Source: DASZFV01 sp036494575 (GTDB lineage Bacteria > Myxococcota_A > Polyangia > Fen-1088). From it: DNA of 64,000 bases. The stretch spans positions 1 through 64,000 of the forward strand of contig DASXOE010000013.1 of NCBI GenBank assembly GCA_036494575.1, read 5' to 3'. Position numbers and translations under genes: made by a program. Of the stretch, positions 36,392 through 43,262 are shown in pieces. The number at the start of each line of letters is the position of its first letter. Positions within the stretch are counted from its first letter, which is position 1. Under the pieces are notes generated by a model, which saw only the letters and a program-made list of their open reading frames with translations, ran no database searches and had not been told where the DNA came from.

Positions 36392-38484
36392 TCGCGGCGC
36401 CCGACCGCCACGCGGCAGAGCGCGCCGCGCGACGACGGTCCCGGGCTCGGTGTCTGCGCGAGCACGATGCCGGAGGCCGTGCCCGTGGCGTCGTCGAAGG
36501 CCAGCTCGATGCCGCTGCCGTGCGCGGCGTGGATCGCCTCGCCCACCGTCATGCCCGCGAAGTTGGGGATGGAGGTCGGCGCTGGCGCCGCGAGCTCTCG
36601 CCCGCCCTCCGCGCCGGCCACGGCGTTCCACTGCTCGGCGAGCGCCGGGTCGTCGCCGGGGCCGTCCGTGTCGGCGTAGACGGGCAGCTCGGTGGGCGGT
36701 CCTTCCGCCGCCGGCGCGTCCTCGCCTTCCGCCGCGGACGGCCCGCGCGAGGTCTTGGTCGCCTTGGCCGACACCGACGTGGCCACGGGTTCGACCGTGG
36801 GCGGCACGTGCAGGTAGCGAAGCGCCTGCTCACCGATCTCCTTGAAGATGGGCGCGGCGACGGCGCCGCCGAGGTGCCCTCCTTGCGGCTCGTCGACCAC
36901 CACGATGACGGCGAGCCGCGGCGCCTCGATGGGGACGACGCCCACGAACGACGACACCCACTTGTTGGGATCGTAGTGCCCGTTGGAGACCTTTTGCGCC
37001 GTGCCCGTCTTGCCGCCCACGACGTACCCGTCGATCGCCGCCTGCTTCGCGGTGCCGCCGTCCTCGGTCACGCCGCGCATGATGTCCAGCATCGTGCGCG
37101 CCGCGGAATCGGACATCACGCGGTGATCGGGCACGGCCGCCGTCGCGAGCGCGACCGGGACCTCGACGGAGCCGTCCGGCTGTACGACGCGCGAGACGAT
37201 GCGCGGCGCGTGGTAGACGCCGCCCGCGGCGATGGCGCTCACGCCGGTCACCATCTGCAGCGGCGTCACGGTGAGCCCCTGGCCGAAGGCCACGTTCGCG
37301 AATCCGATGTCGCCCCACTTGTCGACGGGCCGGATGACGCCGGACCGCTCGCCCGGCAGGCCCACGCCCGTCGCCCGTCCGAAGCCGAAGCGCTCGAGCG
37401 CGTCCGCGAGCCCCTCGCGCCCGAGCCGCCGCGCGATCTTGGTCGCGCCGATGTTGCTCGAGTACTTGAAGACCTCGGCCACGGTGAGCACGCCGCGGGG
37501 ATGCGTGTCGTGGATGGAGTACTTGCCGACCATCATCTTGCCCATGAGGCAGTCGAACCGGTCGCCCGCGCGCACGACGCCCGCGTCGAGCGCCGACGCT
37601 ATGGTGAACGTCTTCATCGTCGAGCCCGGCTCGTAGGCGTCGGCGATGGCGCGGTCGCGCGCGCCGCTCGCTTCGCCGGGGTCGTTGGGGTTGAAGGTCG
37701 GCACCGACGCCATCGCGAGGAGCTCGCCCGTGGCCGGGTTCATGACGATCGCGATGACGTCCTTGGCGTGCGTGCGGGCTTGCCCGTCGGCGATGGCGCG
37801 CTCCGTGACGAACGTGAGGTAGCGGTCGATCGTGAGCACGACGTCGCTGCCCGCGCCCGTGGGGACGTCGGGCATGCCCTCGACGACGAGGTCTCGCCCG
37901 AGCGCGTCGCGGATGCCGACGACGGAGGAGGTCGTCCCCGACAGCTGCTTGTCGAGCGCGAGCTCGACGCCGTCGAGGCCGCGCCCGTCCGAGCCGGCCA
38001 GGCCCATGACCGTCGCCGCGAGCGAGCGGTTCGGATAGAAGCGCCGCGGCTCGCGCACGAACGCCACGCCCGGCAGCGCGAGCGCCTTGACGGCCGCCGC
38101 CTCGTCGGGCGTGACCTTGCGCTTGACCCAGGCGAAGAAGCGCCGCTGCTGGAGCTTCTTCTCGAGCTCGCGCCGGTCCATGCCCAGCACGCGCCCGAGC
38201 CGCCGCGCGGCGTCCGCCGGGTCGGACAGCCGCCGCGGGTTGCAATATATAGAATCGACGTCGGCCGTCGACGCGAGCTCGGCGCCGTTGCGGTCGAGGA
38301 TGCGCCCGCGCCGCGGCGGCAGCTCGACCTCTCGAAGGTATTGTTCCTCGGCCATGGCGCGCAGCCTCTCGGCCTCGCGCACCTGCAAATTGAAGGCCCG
38401 CTTGCCGACGGCGGCGAACAGCGCGCCCAACACGACGCCCGTCGCGATGATGCGGACACGCGTCCAGCGCCCCGGGAAGGTCAT
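36388..38484 (-). CDS. ftsI: Septal transpeptidase FtsI (class B PBP) with PASTA domain
   Basis: Penicillin-binding protein that cross-links septal peptidoglycan together with FtsW. Length 698 residues. Short cytoplasmic N-terminus, one transmembrane helix (IIATGVVLGALFAAVGK), the PBP dimerisation domain with RRGRILDRNG, and the transpeptidase domain with S288-T-M-K291, YSSNIG and GGKTGTAQK. After a Pro/Glu-rich linker there is a C-terminal PASTA domain (SIPNFAGMTVGEAIHAAHGSGIELAF..VLAQTPSPGP). PASTA on FtsI is known in Gram-positives and in some Myxococcota. Start ATG 38484 overlaps the ftsL stop. Confidence 0.96.
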   Translation of the reverse strand: MTFPGRWTRVRIIATGVVLGALFAAVGKRAFNLQVREAERLRAMAEEQYLREVELPPRRGRILDRNGAELASTADVDSIYCNPRRLSDPADAARRLGRVLGMDRRELEKKLQQRRFFAWVKRKVTPDEAAAVKALALPGVAFVREPRRFYPNRSLAATVMGLAGSDGRGLDGVELALDKQLSGTTSSVVGIRDALGRDLVVEGMPDVPTGAGSDVVLTIDRYLTFVTERAIADGQARTHAKDVIAIVMNPATGELLAMASVPTFNPNDPGEASGARDRAIADAYEPGSTMKTFTIASALDAGVVRAGDRFDCLMGKMMVGKYSIHDTHPRGVLTVAEVFKYSSNIGATKIARRLGREGLADALERFGFGRATGVGLPGERSGVIRPVDKWGDIGFANVAFGQGLTVTPLQMVTGVSAIAAGGVYHAPRIVSRVVQPDGSVEVPVALATAAVPDHRVMSDSAARTMLDIMRGVTEDGGTAKQAAIDGYVVGGKTGTAQKVSNGHYDPNKWVSSFVGVVPIEAPRLAVIVVVDEPQGGHLGGAVAAPIFKEIGEQALRYLHVPPTVEPVATSVSAKATKTSRGPSAAEGEDAPAAEGPPTELPVYADTDGPGDDPALAEQWNAVAGAEGGRELAAPAPTSIPNFAGMTVGEAIHAAHGSGIELAFDDATGTASGIVLAQTPSPGPSSRGALCRVAVGRRE

Positions 38485-39020
38485 TCGTCTCCCTCGGGCG
38501 CGAGTCGGCCCTCGGGCGCGGGTCGGCCCGCCGCTGACGCCGCGGCGGCCGGCGGCGCCTCGGCCTGCGCCTCGTTGGCCGCCGCGGACGTCGGCGGCGT
38601 TTCGACGGGCTGCGCCGCGGTCGCCGCGCGCGCGCGCGGCTTCGGCGCCGTCGCGCGCTCGGGCCGCCTGGCGGGCGGCGTCGCCTCGGCCGGCCGCGCA
38701 CCCAGGATCGGCCCCGGCACGTGGCGCACGATGTCCGCCGGCGCCGGCGGACCCATCTTGAGCTTGTCGCGCGCGATGCTCACGACGCGCACCGGATCCT
38801 TGAGCATGCCGATCTCGATGTTGAGCCGCCGCCGCTCCTCTTCGAGCTCGGTGTTGATGCGCCGCTCGTGCCCGAGCGCGTACGCGACCTCGATGCCCTT
38901 CATGCGCACGCCCACGTGCGCCATGGCGCCCGCCGTCACGACGGCCAGCAAGAACGCGCTCACGCCGATGCCGCGCCGGCTCCCCATGTCGGGCTTCACC
39001 ACGGAGTCGATCCCCGCCAC
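38481..39020 (-). CDS. ftsL: Cell division protein FtsL-like
   Basis: 179-residue bitopic protein placed between rsmH and ftsI, the position of ftsL. A short N-terminus is followed by one transmembrane helix (GVSAFLLAVVTAGAMAHVG), then a coiled-coil stretch (YALGHERRINTELEEERRRLNIEIGMLKDPVRVVSIARDKLKM) typical of FtsL. Unlike the usual 90-120-residue FtsL, it carries about 85 extra residues rich in Ala, Pro and Glu at the C-terminus. The GTG at 39020 overlaps the rsmH stop by one base and was preferred to ATG of MGSRRG, 13 codons in. Confidence 0.85.
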   Translation of the reverse strand: MAGIDSVVKPDMGSRRGIGVSAFLLAVVTAGAMAHVGVRMKGIEVAYALGHERRINTELEEERRRLNIEIGMLKDPVRVVSIARDKLKMGPPAPADIVRHVPGPILGARPAEATPPARRPERATAPKPRARAATAAQPVETPPTSAAANEAQAEAPPAAAASAAGRPAPEGRLAPEGDE

Positions 39021-39952
39021 TAGAGCTTCTCCGCGGCGCGCAGCTTGGCGGAGCGCGCGCGCGGGTTGCGCTCTCGCTCCGCGTCGTCCGCGACGACGAC
39101 GTGCTTGGTCAGGAGGCGCAGCCTGGCCGGTCCGCCACCGTCGCGCCCCGCGAGCGCGCGCAGCCGGCGCTTGACGATGCGGTCCTCGAGCGAATGAAAC
39201 GCGATGACGCAGAGGCGCCCGCCCGGCTTGAGGCAATCGGTGACGCCCTCCAGGAACGCTTCGAGCTGACCCAGCTCGTCATTGAGCACGATGCGCAGCG
39301 CCTGGAAGGTCCGCGTCGCTGGGTTCTTGTGCCGCTCGTGGTGTGGCATGGCCCGCGCGACGACGGCCGCGAGCTCCGCGGTGGTTCCCAGGCCCACGCG
39401 ATCGCGCGCCTCCACGATCGAGCGCGCGATGCGCCGCGCGAAGCGCTCCTCGCCGTATTCGCGAATGATGTGCTCGAGCTCTCCCTCGTCGATGCGACGC
39501 AGGAAGTCGCCCAGGGTCTCGCCCACGCTCTGGTCCATGCGCATGTCGAGCGGGCCGGTCGACCGAAAGGAGAACCCGCGCTCCGGCCGATCGAGCTGGG
39601 GAGACGAGACGCCGAGATCGATCAGGAAGCCATCGACCGGCACGACGCCGAGCTCTTCCAGCACGGCGCCGGCCCGTGAGAACGGCGCGTGCACGAGCGT
39701 CACCCGTTCGCCGAAGCTCCGCAGCGTGACCGCGGCCTCGGCGAGCGCGTCGCCATCCCGATCGATGCCCACGAGGCGCCCATCGGGAGACGTGCGCTCG
39801 AGGATCGCGCGCGCGTGCCCACCCATCCCGATCGTCGCATCACAAAAAAAAGCCCCGGGACGCGGCTGCAGCCACTCCATGACGGGCCCGATGAGGACGG
39901 GCTCGTGCAGCCGAGGCGAAATCGGCGGGTCGATTTCGGTGTCCCCAATCAC
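39020..39952 (-). CDS. rsmH: 16S rRNA (cytosine-1402-N4)-methyltransferase RsmH
   Basis: SAM-dependent methyltransferase acting on C1402 of 16S rRNA; its gene usually opens the dcw cluster after mraZ. Length 310 residues. Motifs: LHEPVLIGPVMEWLQP, SAM loop DATIGMGGHARAIL (38-51), DLGVSSPQLDRPERGFSFRSTGPLDMRMDQS, and PNTRTFQALRI-like ATRTFQALRIVLNDEL with VIAFHSLEDRIVKRR. GAGGAG lies 4 nt before the GTG start at 39952. No mraZ is found upstream although MraZ-like boxes are present. Confidence 0.96.
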   Translation of the reverse strand: MIGDTEIDPPISPRLHEPVLIGPVMEWLQPRPGAFFCDATIGMGGHARAILERTSPDGRLVGIDRDGDALAEAAVTLRSFGERVTLVHAPFSRAGAVLEELGVVPVDGFLIDLGVSSPQLDRPERGFSFRSTGPLDMRMDQSVGETLGDFLRRIDEGELEHIIREYGEERFARRIARSIVEARDRVGLGTTAELAAVVARAMPHHERHKNPATRTFQALRIVLNDELGQLEAFLEGVTDCLKPGGRLCVIAFHSLEDRIVKRRLRALAGRDGGGPARLRLLTKHVVVADDAERERNPRARSAKLRAAEKL

Positions 39953-40032
39953 GGGGCTCCTCGAGAGGGCGCATGGATTCCGTCAACCGGGTGGAATGAC
40001 GCGGCAAGATAGCGGCCGCGAACGGTCGATCG

Positions 40033-40074
40033 GACCATGGTCCCCCATTTTTCCCCAGCGGCCCGCCGAGTCAA
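40033..40074 (-). promoter_or_regulatory. Promoter-like sequence with MraZ-box-like repeats upstream of the dcw operon
   Basis: On the minus strand a TTGACT (-35, 40069-40074) and AAAAAT (-10, 40047-40052) are 16 bp apart, about 95 bp upstream of rsmH. Overlapping them are TGGGG (40053-40057), TGGGG (40043-40047) and TGGTC (40033-40037), spaced exactly 10 bp start to start. MraZ is known to bind TGGGN direct repeats spaced by 5 nt upstream of mraZ, so this fits an MraZ operator. The match is from reading the sequence; binding is inferred. Confidence 0.55.
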
Positions 40075-40419
40075 GTTTTGCAGCTCTGGAAATCCTAAAT
40101 GATTCTGGTGCCATCTGCCCCAACTCCCCTGCCTCTCGTCGCCGCTTTATGGTCAGGTTGGCCCGAAGCGGCACGGCAGTTGATTCCAAGTTGCACGTGA
40201 GCCACCTCACCTGTGGAAACGTACGAGCAACATTCGCCTCCGCCGCAGCGTCGGAGCCGCCCAGGCGAGCTTCTGATGACCGCGACCCGAAATGGCGTAA
40301 CCCCGCTTGACTACAGGGTTCTAGGGGACTACGATTCGTCGGTTATCGAAGCCGGGCCAAGCTCGGAGTCGGTCCGACAGCGACAGGGACTAAAGGAAGG
40401 AACAACGTAGGAGATGGGG
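40075..40419. other. 345-bp intergenic region between dcw promoter and Fic-like gene
   Basis: Upstream region of the Fic-like gene. A 65-codon plus-strand frame (40213-40410) is open but has no domain or good ribosome binding site and is probably chance. The region is less GC-rich than its surroundings. AGGAG at 40409-40413 serves the Fic-like gene. No convincing -10/-35 pair for that gene was found. Confidence 0.4.
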
Positions 40420-41187
40420 ATGGACGCCAAGTTCTTCGAGCTCGACGCCAAGATGGAGACGCTCCGCGGAAAGCAGAACGGCTTTCCCGCGAACATCCGT
40501 AAGACGTACCAGGATCGCTTGGATGTCTCATGGATCTTCCATGACAACGCGCTCGAGGGTGTGGTGCTCTCCTATTCGGAGCTCAAGGCCGCCATCGACT
40601 CGCGCATCATCAGCGACGTCACGCTGATCCCGATGTACGAGGAGGTCCGAAACCACAAGCTCGCCGTGGACTTCGTGCGGGACGCCAACACGGCGAAGAA
40701 GCCGATGCCGATCGACATCGAGCTCGTGCGCAAGCTCTACGCGCTGTTGACGCCCGAGGCCGCCGCCAAGGCCTTCCCGTACCGACGGGAAAACCCCTTG
40801 CACCGCCTCTACTATCACGAGATCGCGCCGCCCGAGAAGATCTCCTACAAGATGCGCAAGCTCGACGAGTGGTTGAAATCCGAAGAGTTCCAGGAGCTTC
40901 ACCCGATCAAGCGGGCGACGAAGGCGCACTTCAAGCTGCTCAATATCTATCCCTGGACGAAGAACTCGGGGAAGGTCGCGCGGCTCCTCATGAACTACAT
41001 CCTGATCCGCCACGGCTATCTGCCGGCGGTCATCCATTCGATCGAGCGTCAGCGGTACTACGAGGTCCTGCGCTTCGAGAACGAAGGGCTTCTGAACTTG
41101 GTCATCGAGTCGCTCGAGAACAGCATCGAGACCACGGCCAAGTTCCTCGACGAAGTGAACGGCCTCCGCGTCAAGCGCGCTAGTTAA
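40420..41187 (+). CDS. Fic-family protein with degenerate active-site loop
   Basis: 255-residue protein resembling Fic (AMPylation) proteins: an N-terminal helix with DNALEG (42-47), like the S-N-x-I-E-G inhibitory helix, and later a Fic-type core. The catalytic loop should read HPFx[D/E]GNGRxxR; here the aligned segment is YPWTKNSGKVAR (177-188), so the His, the Gly-Asn and the first Arg are replaced while P178, G184 and R188 remain. It is therefore unlikely to transfer AMP by the usual route. I chose ATG 40420 because AGGAG lies 6 nt upstream; ATG 40414 is too close to it. It is divergent from the dcw operon and composition is less GC-biased than neighbours. Confidence 0.7.
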   Translation: MDAKFFELDAKMETLRGKQNGFPANIRKTYQDRLDVSWIFHDNALEGVVLSYSELKAAIDSRIISDVTLIPMYEEVRNHKLAVDFVRDANTAKKPMPIDIELVRKLYALLTPEAAAKAFPYRRENPLHRLYYHEIAPPEKISYKMRKLDEWLKSEEFQELHPIKRATKAHFKLLNIYPWTKNSGKVARLLMNYILIRHGYLPAVIHSIERQRYYEVLRFENEGLLNLVIESLENSIETTAKFLDEVNGLRVKRAS

Positions 41188-41201
41188 CGCTACCGCGCGC
41201 G

Positions 41202-41239
41202 AAAGGGGCTTCGCCCCCCCGCGGCCCTCCCCTTTTTTT
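41202..41239 (+). terminator. Terminator after the Fic-like gene
   Basis: AAAGGGG (41202-41208) can pair with CCCCTTT (41229-41235), enclosing a small GGGGC-TTC-GCCCC hairpin, and a run of seven T (41233-41239) follows or overlaps the stem end. It lies 15 nt after the Fic-like stop codon, so it fits a Rho-independent terminator. Confidence 0.6.
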
Positions 41240-41249
41240 AAGGCGTGCC

Positions 41250-41268
41250 GGCCCAGCAAAGCTGGGCC
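41250..41268. repeat. Perfect hairpin, 8-bp stem
   Basis: GGCCCAGC and GCTGGGCC pair perfectly around an AAA loop. It is part of a run of hairpins between the Fic-like gene and argH; no T-tract follows directly. Confidence 0.6.
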
Positions 41269-41335
41269 TCCTTGTCCTTAGACCCGCTCGCGATGCTCGC
41301 TCCGGCCCGGTCCCAAAAAAAGCTGAGCGAGCGAA

Positions 41336-41397
41336 GGCGGCTTCGCCGCCGTAGCGAGGGGGGCGCGGGGGCCCCGAGCGGCAGCGAGCGGGTCCCC
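41336..41397. repeat. Bipartite palindromic repeat, copy 3 (diverged)
   Basis: Hairpin A is GGCGGC-TTC-GCCGCC (41336-41350). After a 16-nt G-rich spacer, hairpin B pairs GGGGGCCC (41367-41374) with GGGTCCCC (41390-41397), with one G-T pair and a 15-nt loop in place of the 3-nt loop of the other copies. The order, the spacer and the GGTCCCCGAT ending resemble copies at 3849-3908 and 47504-47561. Confidence 0.55.
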
Positions 41398-41409
41398 GAT
41401 CAAATAGAG

Positions 41410-41447
41410 AAACGCGCCGGGAGGTTCGAGACCTCTCCGGCGCGTTT
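41410..41447 (-). terminator. Strong hairpin, possible bidirectional terminator
   Basis: AAACGCGCCGG (41410-41420) pairs with CCGGCGCGTTT (41437-41447), and GAGGT with ACCTC inside it, giving a 16-bp stem with one bulged base and a 5-nt loop. A/T-rich sequence lies on both sides, so it could end transcripts from either strand, including that of the 27-codon ORF to its right. The inner GGTTCGAGACC looks like a tRNA T-arm, but no tRNA can be built around it. Confidence 0.55.
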
Positions 41448-41603
41448 GTGGTTTGGTGCCGCTACTGGGCTGGTCTGAGCTAGCGCCCCGGGGCGCCGCC
41501 CGATTTATGGCCTTTTGGCGCGAGCTTCGCCGCCGGGCCGGTTTCGGGTGCTACGAGCTCGAAAACCCTGTCGACTTGGGGAGCCCCCGCGGGCTCCGGA
41601 GGG

Positions 41604-41687
41604 CTAACTCCGTTCGGGCTCCTTGGCACCGAAACGGGGCAGAGTGCGGTGAGAAATCGTACCGTTCAGGTGGGTGCGTTTACTCAT
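41604..41687 (-). CDS. Small ORF, 27 codons, strong ribosome binding site
   Basis: Encodes a basic 27-residue peptide starting MSKRTHLNGTISHR and ending in EPERS. An ideal AAAGGAGG lies 9 nt before the ATG at 41687, far better than most genes in this window. GATAAT at 41737-41742 (minus strand) could be a -10, giving a leader of about 45 nt, though its -35 is weak. The stop is followed by about 150 nt without genes and then the long hairpin at 41410-41447, so a transcript of roughly 330 nt is plausible. No homologue is recognised; it could be a small protein, a leader peptide or part of an RNA gene. Confidence 0.4.
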   Translation of the reverse strand: MSKRTHLNGTISHRTLPRFGAKEPERS

Positions 41688-41807
41688 GCGTTCTTGTCCT
41701 CCTTTGTTGGGCCAGCCGGTCACGGTCGCCCTGAGGATTATCGTAGCGTGGTCGACGGAGAAACGCACGTTTCGACGTGTAACTTCTTCTTGTTCGAACC
41801 TTGATCG

Positions 41808-41819
41808 ACCATCGATGGT
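41808..41819. promoter_or_regulatory. 12-bp palindrome before argH
   Basis: ACCATCGATGGT is a perfect palindrome 12 nt before the argH start. It is where a ribosome binding site or operator would lie and could be a repressor site. No known regulator site is recognised. Confidence 0.35.
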
Positions 41820-41831
41820 AGAAAATCGCGC

Positions 41832-43262
41832 ATGTCCTCCAAGTCCACGCCCAAGGGCCAGTCCCAAGGCCCGAGCGGTGGACGCGGTGCGCGGTTCTCG
41901 GGCGCGATGGACCCGGCCGCGGCGGCCCTGAACGCGTCGATCGGCTTCGATCGGCGCTTGCTGCGGGACGACGTGCGTGGCAGCCAGGCGCACGCGCGCA
42001 TGCTGGCGTCGGTGGGGCTCATCAGCGCGGCCGACGCGCAGGCGATCGTCACGGGGCTGGATCAGGTGGCCGGCGAGCTCGAGCGCGGAGAGCGCCAGCT
42101 CGACGCGGCGCTCGAGGACGTGCACATGAACGTCGAGTCGCGGCTCATCGAGCTCGTGGGCGAGCCGGCGCGGCGGCTGCACACGGCGCGCAGCCGCAAC
42201 GATCAGGTGGCGACCGACCTGCGTCTCTACGCGCGCCGCTCCGCGATCGAGCTGGTGGCCGCCATCGACCGCGCGCGCCTCGCGCTGGCGCGGCGCGCCC
42301 GCGAGCACGCGGACACGCTGCTGCCAGGGTACACGCACCTGCAGCGCGCGCAGGTCGTGACGCTCGGGCACCACCTCCTCGCCTACGCAGAGATGTTGCG
42401 GCGCGATCGTGGGCGCTTGCTCGACGCGGCGAAGCGCGCGGGGCAATCGCCGCTCGGGTCGGGCGCGCTGGCCGCGACGGGTCTGCCCATCGATCGCGCG
42501 CACACGGCAGACGCCCTCGAGTTCGATGGGCCGACGCACAACAGCCTCGACGCCGTCTCCGACCGCGACTTCGCGGCGGAGATTGCCTTCGCGTGCGCGC
42601 TGCTGGGCGTGCACGCGTCTCGCCTCGGTGAGGAGCTCGTGCTCTGGTCGACGACGGAGTTCGGGTTCGTGCGCCTCGGCGAGGGTTACTGCTCGGGCAG
42701 CTCGCTCATGCCGCAGAAGCGCAACCCGGACATCGCCGAGCTGCTGCGCGCCAAGCCCGCGCGCGCCATCGGCGACGTCGTCGCGCTGCTGACGATCAGC
42801 AAGGGCCTCACCCTCGCCTACAACAAGGACCTGCAAGAGACACAGGAGCCGTTCTACGACGCGGTCGAGACGGCGCGGCAAGTTCTGGCGGTCATGCCCG
42901 GCCTCATCGAGGGGCTCGAGTTCGATACGGCGCGCATGCAGGCGGCGGCCGCCGATCCGGCGCTCGGTGCGACGGATCTCGCCGAGGAGCTCGTGCGCGG
43001 CGGCATGCCGTTTCGCACGGCGCACGAGGTGGTCGGCAAGCTCGTGCGGCGCGCCGAGGAGCGCCGCGTGTCGCTGGGCGCGCTCGACGCAGCGGATCTC
43101 GCCGCCATCGACGCCAAGCTCACGCCCAAGCTGCTCGACGCCCTCGATCCAGCGCGCGCCGTCGCGGCCCGCGCGGTGACCGGCGGCCCCGCTCCCGAGA
43201 GCGTGCGCCGCGAGCTCGACGCCCTCGAAGCCGAGCTCTGCGCGCTCGGCCTCGAGATCTAG
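41832..43262 (+). CDS. argH: Argininosuccinate lyase
   Basis: Last enzyme of arginine biosynthesis, splitting argininosuccinate into arginine and fumarate. The 476-residue protein has a 20-residue Ser/Pro/Gly N-terminal extension, then the fumarase/aspartase fold with DVHMNVESRL, TARSRNDQVATDLRLYARR, LLPGYTHLQRAQVVTLGHHLLAYAEM and the signature GSSLMPQKRNPD with the catalytic Ser at 290/291. No other arginine genes are next to it. The ATG at 41832 lacks a clear Shine-Dalgarno. Its end overlaps the convergent PEGA-protein gene by 4 bp. Confidence 0.95.
   Translation: MSSKSTPKGQSQGPSGGRGARFSGAMDPAAAALNASIGFDRRLLRDDVRGSQAHARMLASVGLISAADAQAIVTGLDQVAGELERGERQLDAALEDVHMNVESRLIELVGEPARRLHTARSRNDQVATDLRLYARRSAIELVAAIDRARLALARRAREHADTLLPGYTHLQRAQVVTLGHHLLAYAEMLRRDRGRLLDAAKRAGQSPLGSGALAATGLPIDRAHTADALEFDGPTHNSLDAVSDRDFAAEIAFACALLGVHASRLGEELVLWSTTEFGFVRLGEGYCSGSSLMPQKRNPDIAELLRAKPARAIGDVVALLTISKGLTLAYNKDLQETQEPFYDAVETARQVLAVMPGLIEGLEFDTARMQAAAADPALGATDLAEELVRGGMPFRTAHEVVGKLVRRAEERRVSLGALDAADLAAIDAKLTPKLLDALDPARAVAARAVTGGPAPESVRRELDALEAELCALGLEI

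Larger units (their letters stand above)
41188..41831. other. 644-bp region between the Fic-like gene and argH
   Basis: Contains, left to right, a terminator (41202-41239), a hairpin (41250-41268), the diverged bipartite repeat (41336-41397), a long hairpin (41410-41447), the minus-strand 27-codon ORF (41604-41687) with its promoter-like sequence, and a palindrome before argH. A long minus-strand frame covering the right part is the antisense of argH and was rejected. The density of palindromes is the highest in the window. Confidence 0.6.

Noticed and set aside
40213..40410. 65-codon plus-strand frame upstream of the Fic-like gene
   Set aside because: No domain, no good ribosome binding site, and position matches an upstream regulatory region.
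41413..41444. tRNA-like T-arm (GGTTCGAGACC) in a GC-rich stem
   Set aside because: No D-arm, anticodon arm or CCA-type end fits around it; the perfect inverted repeat explains it better as a terminator.
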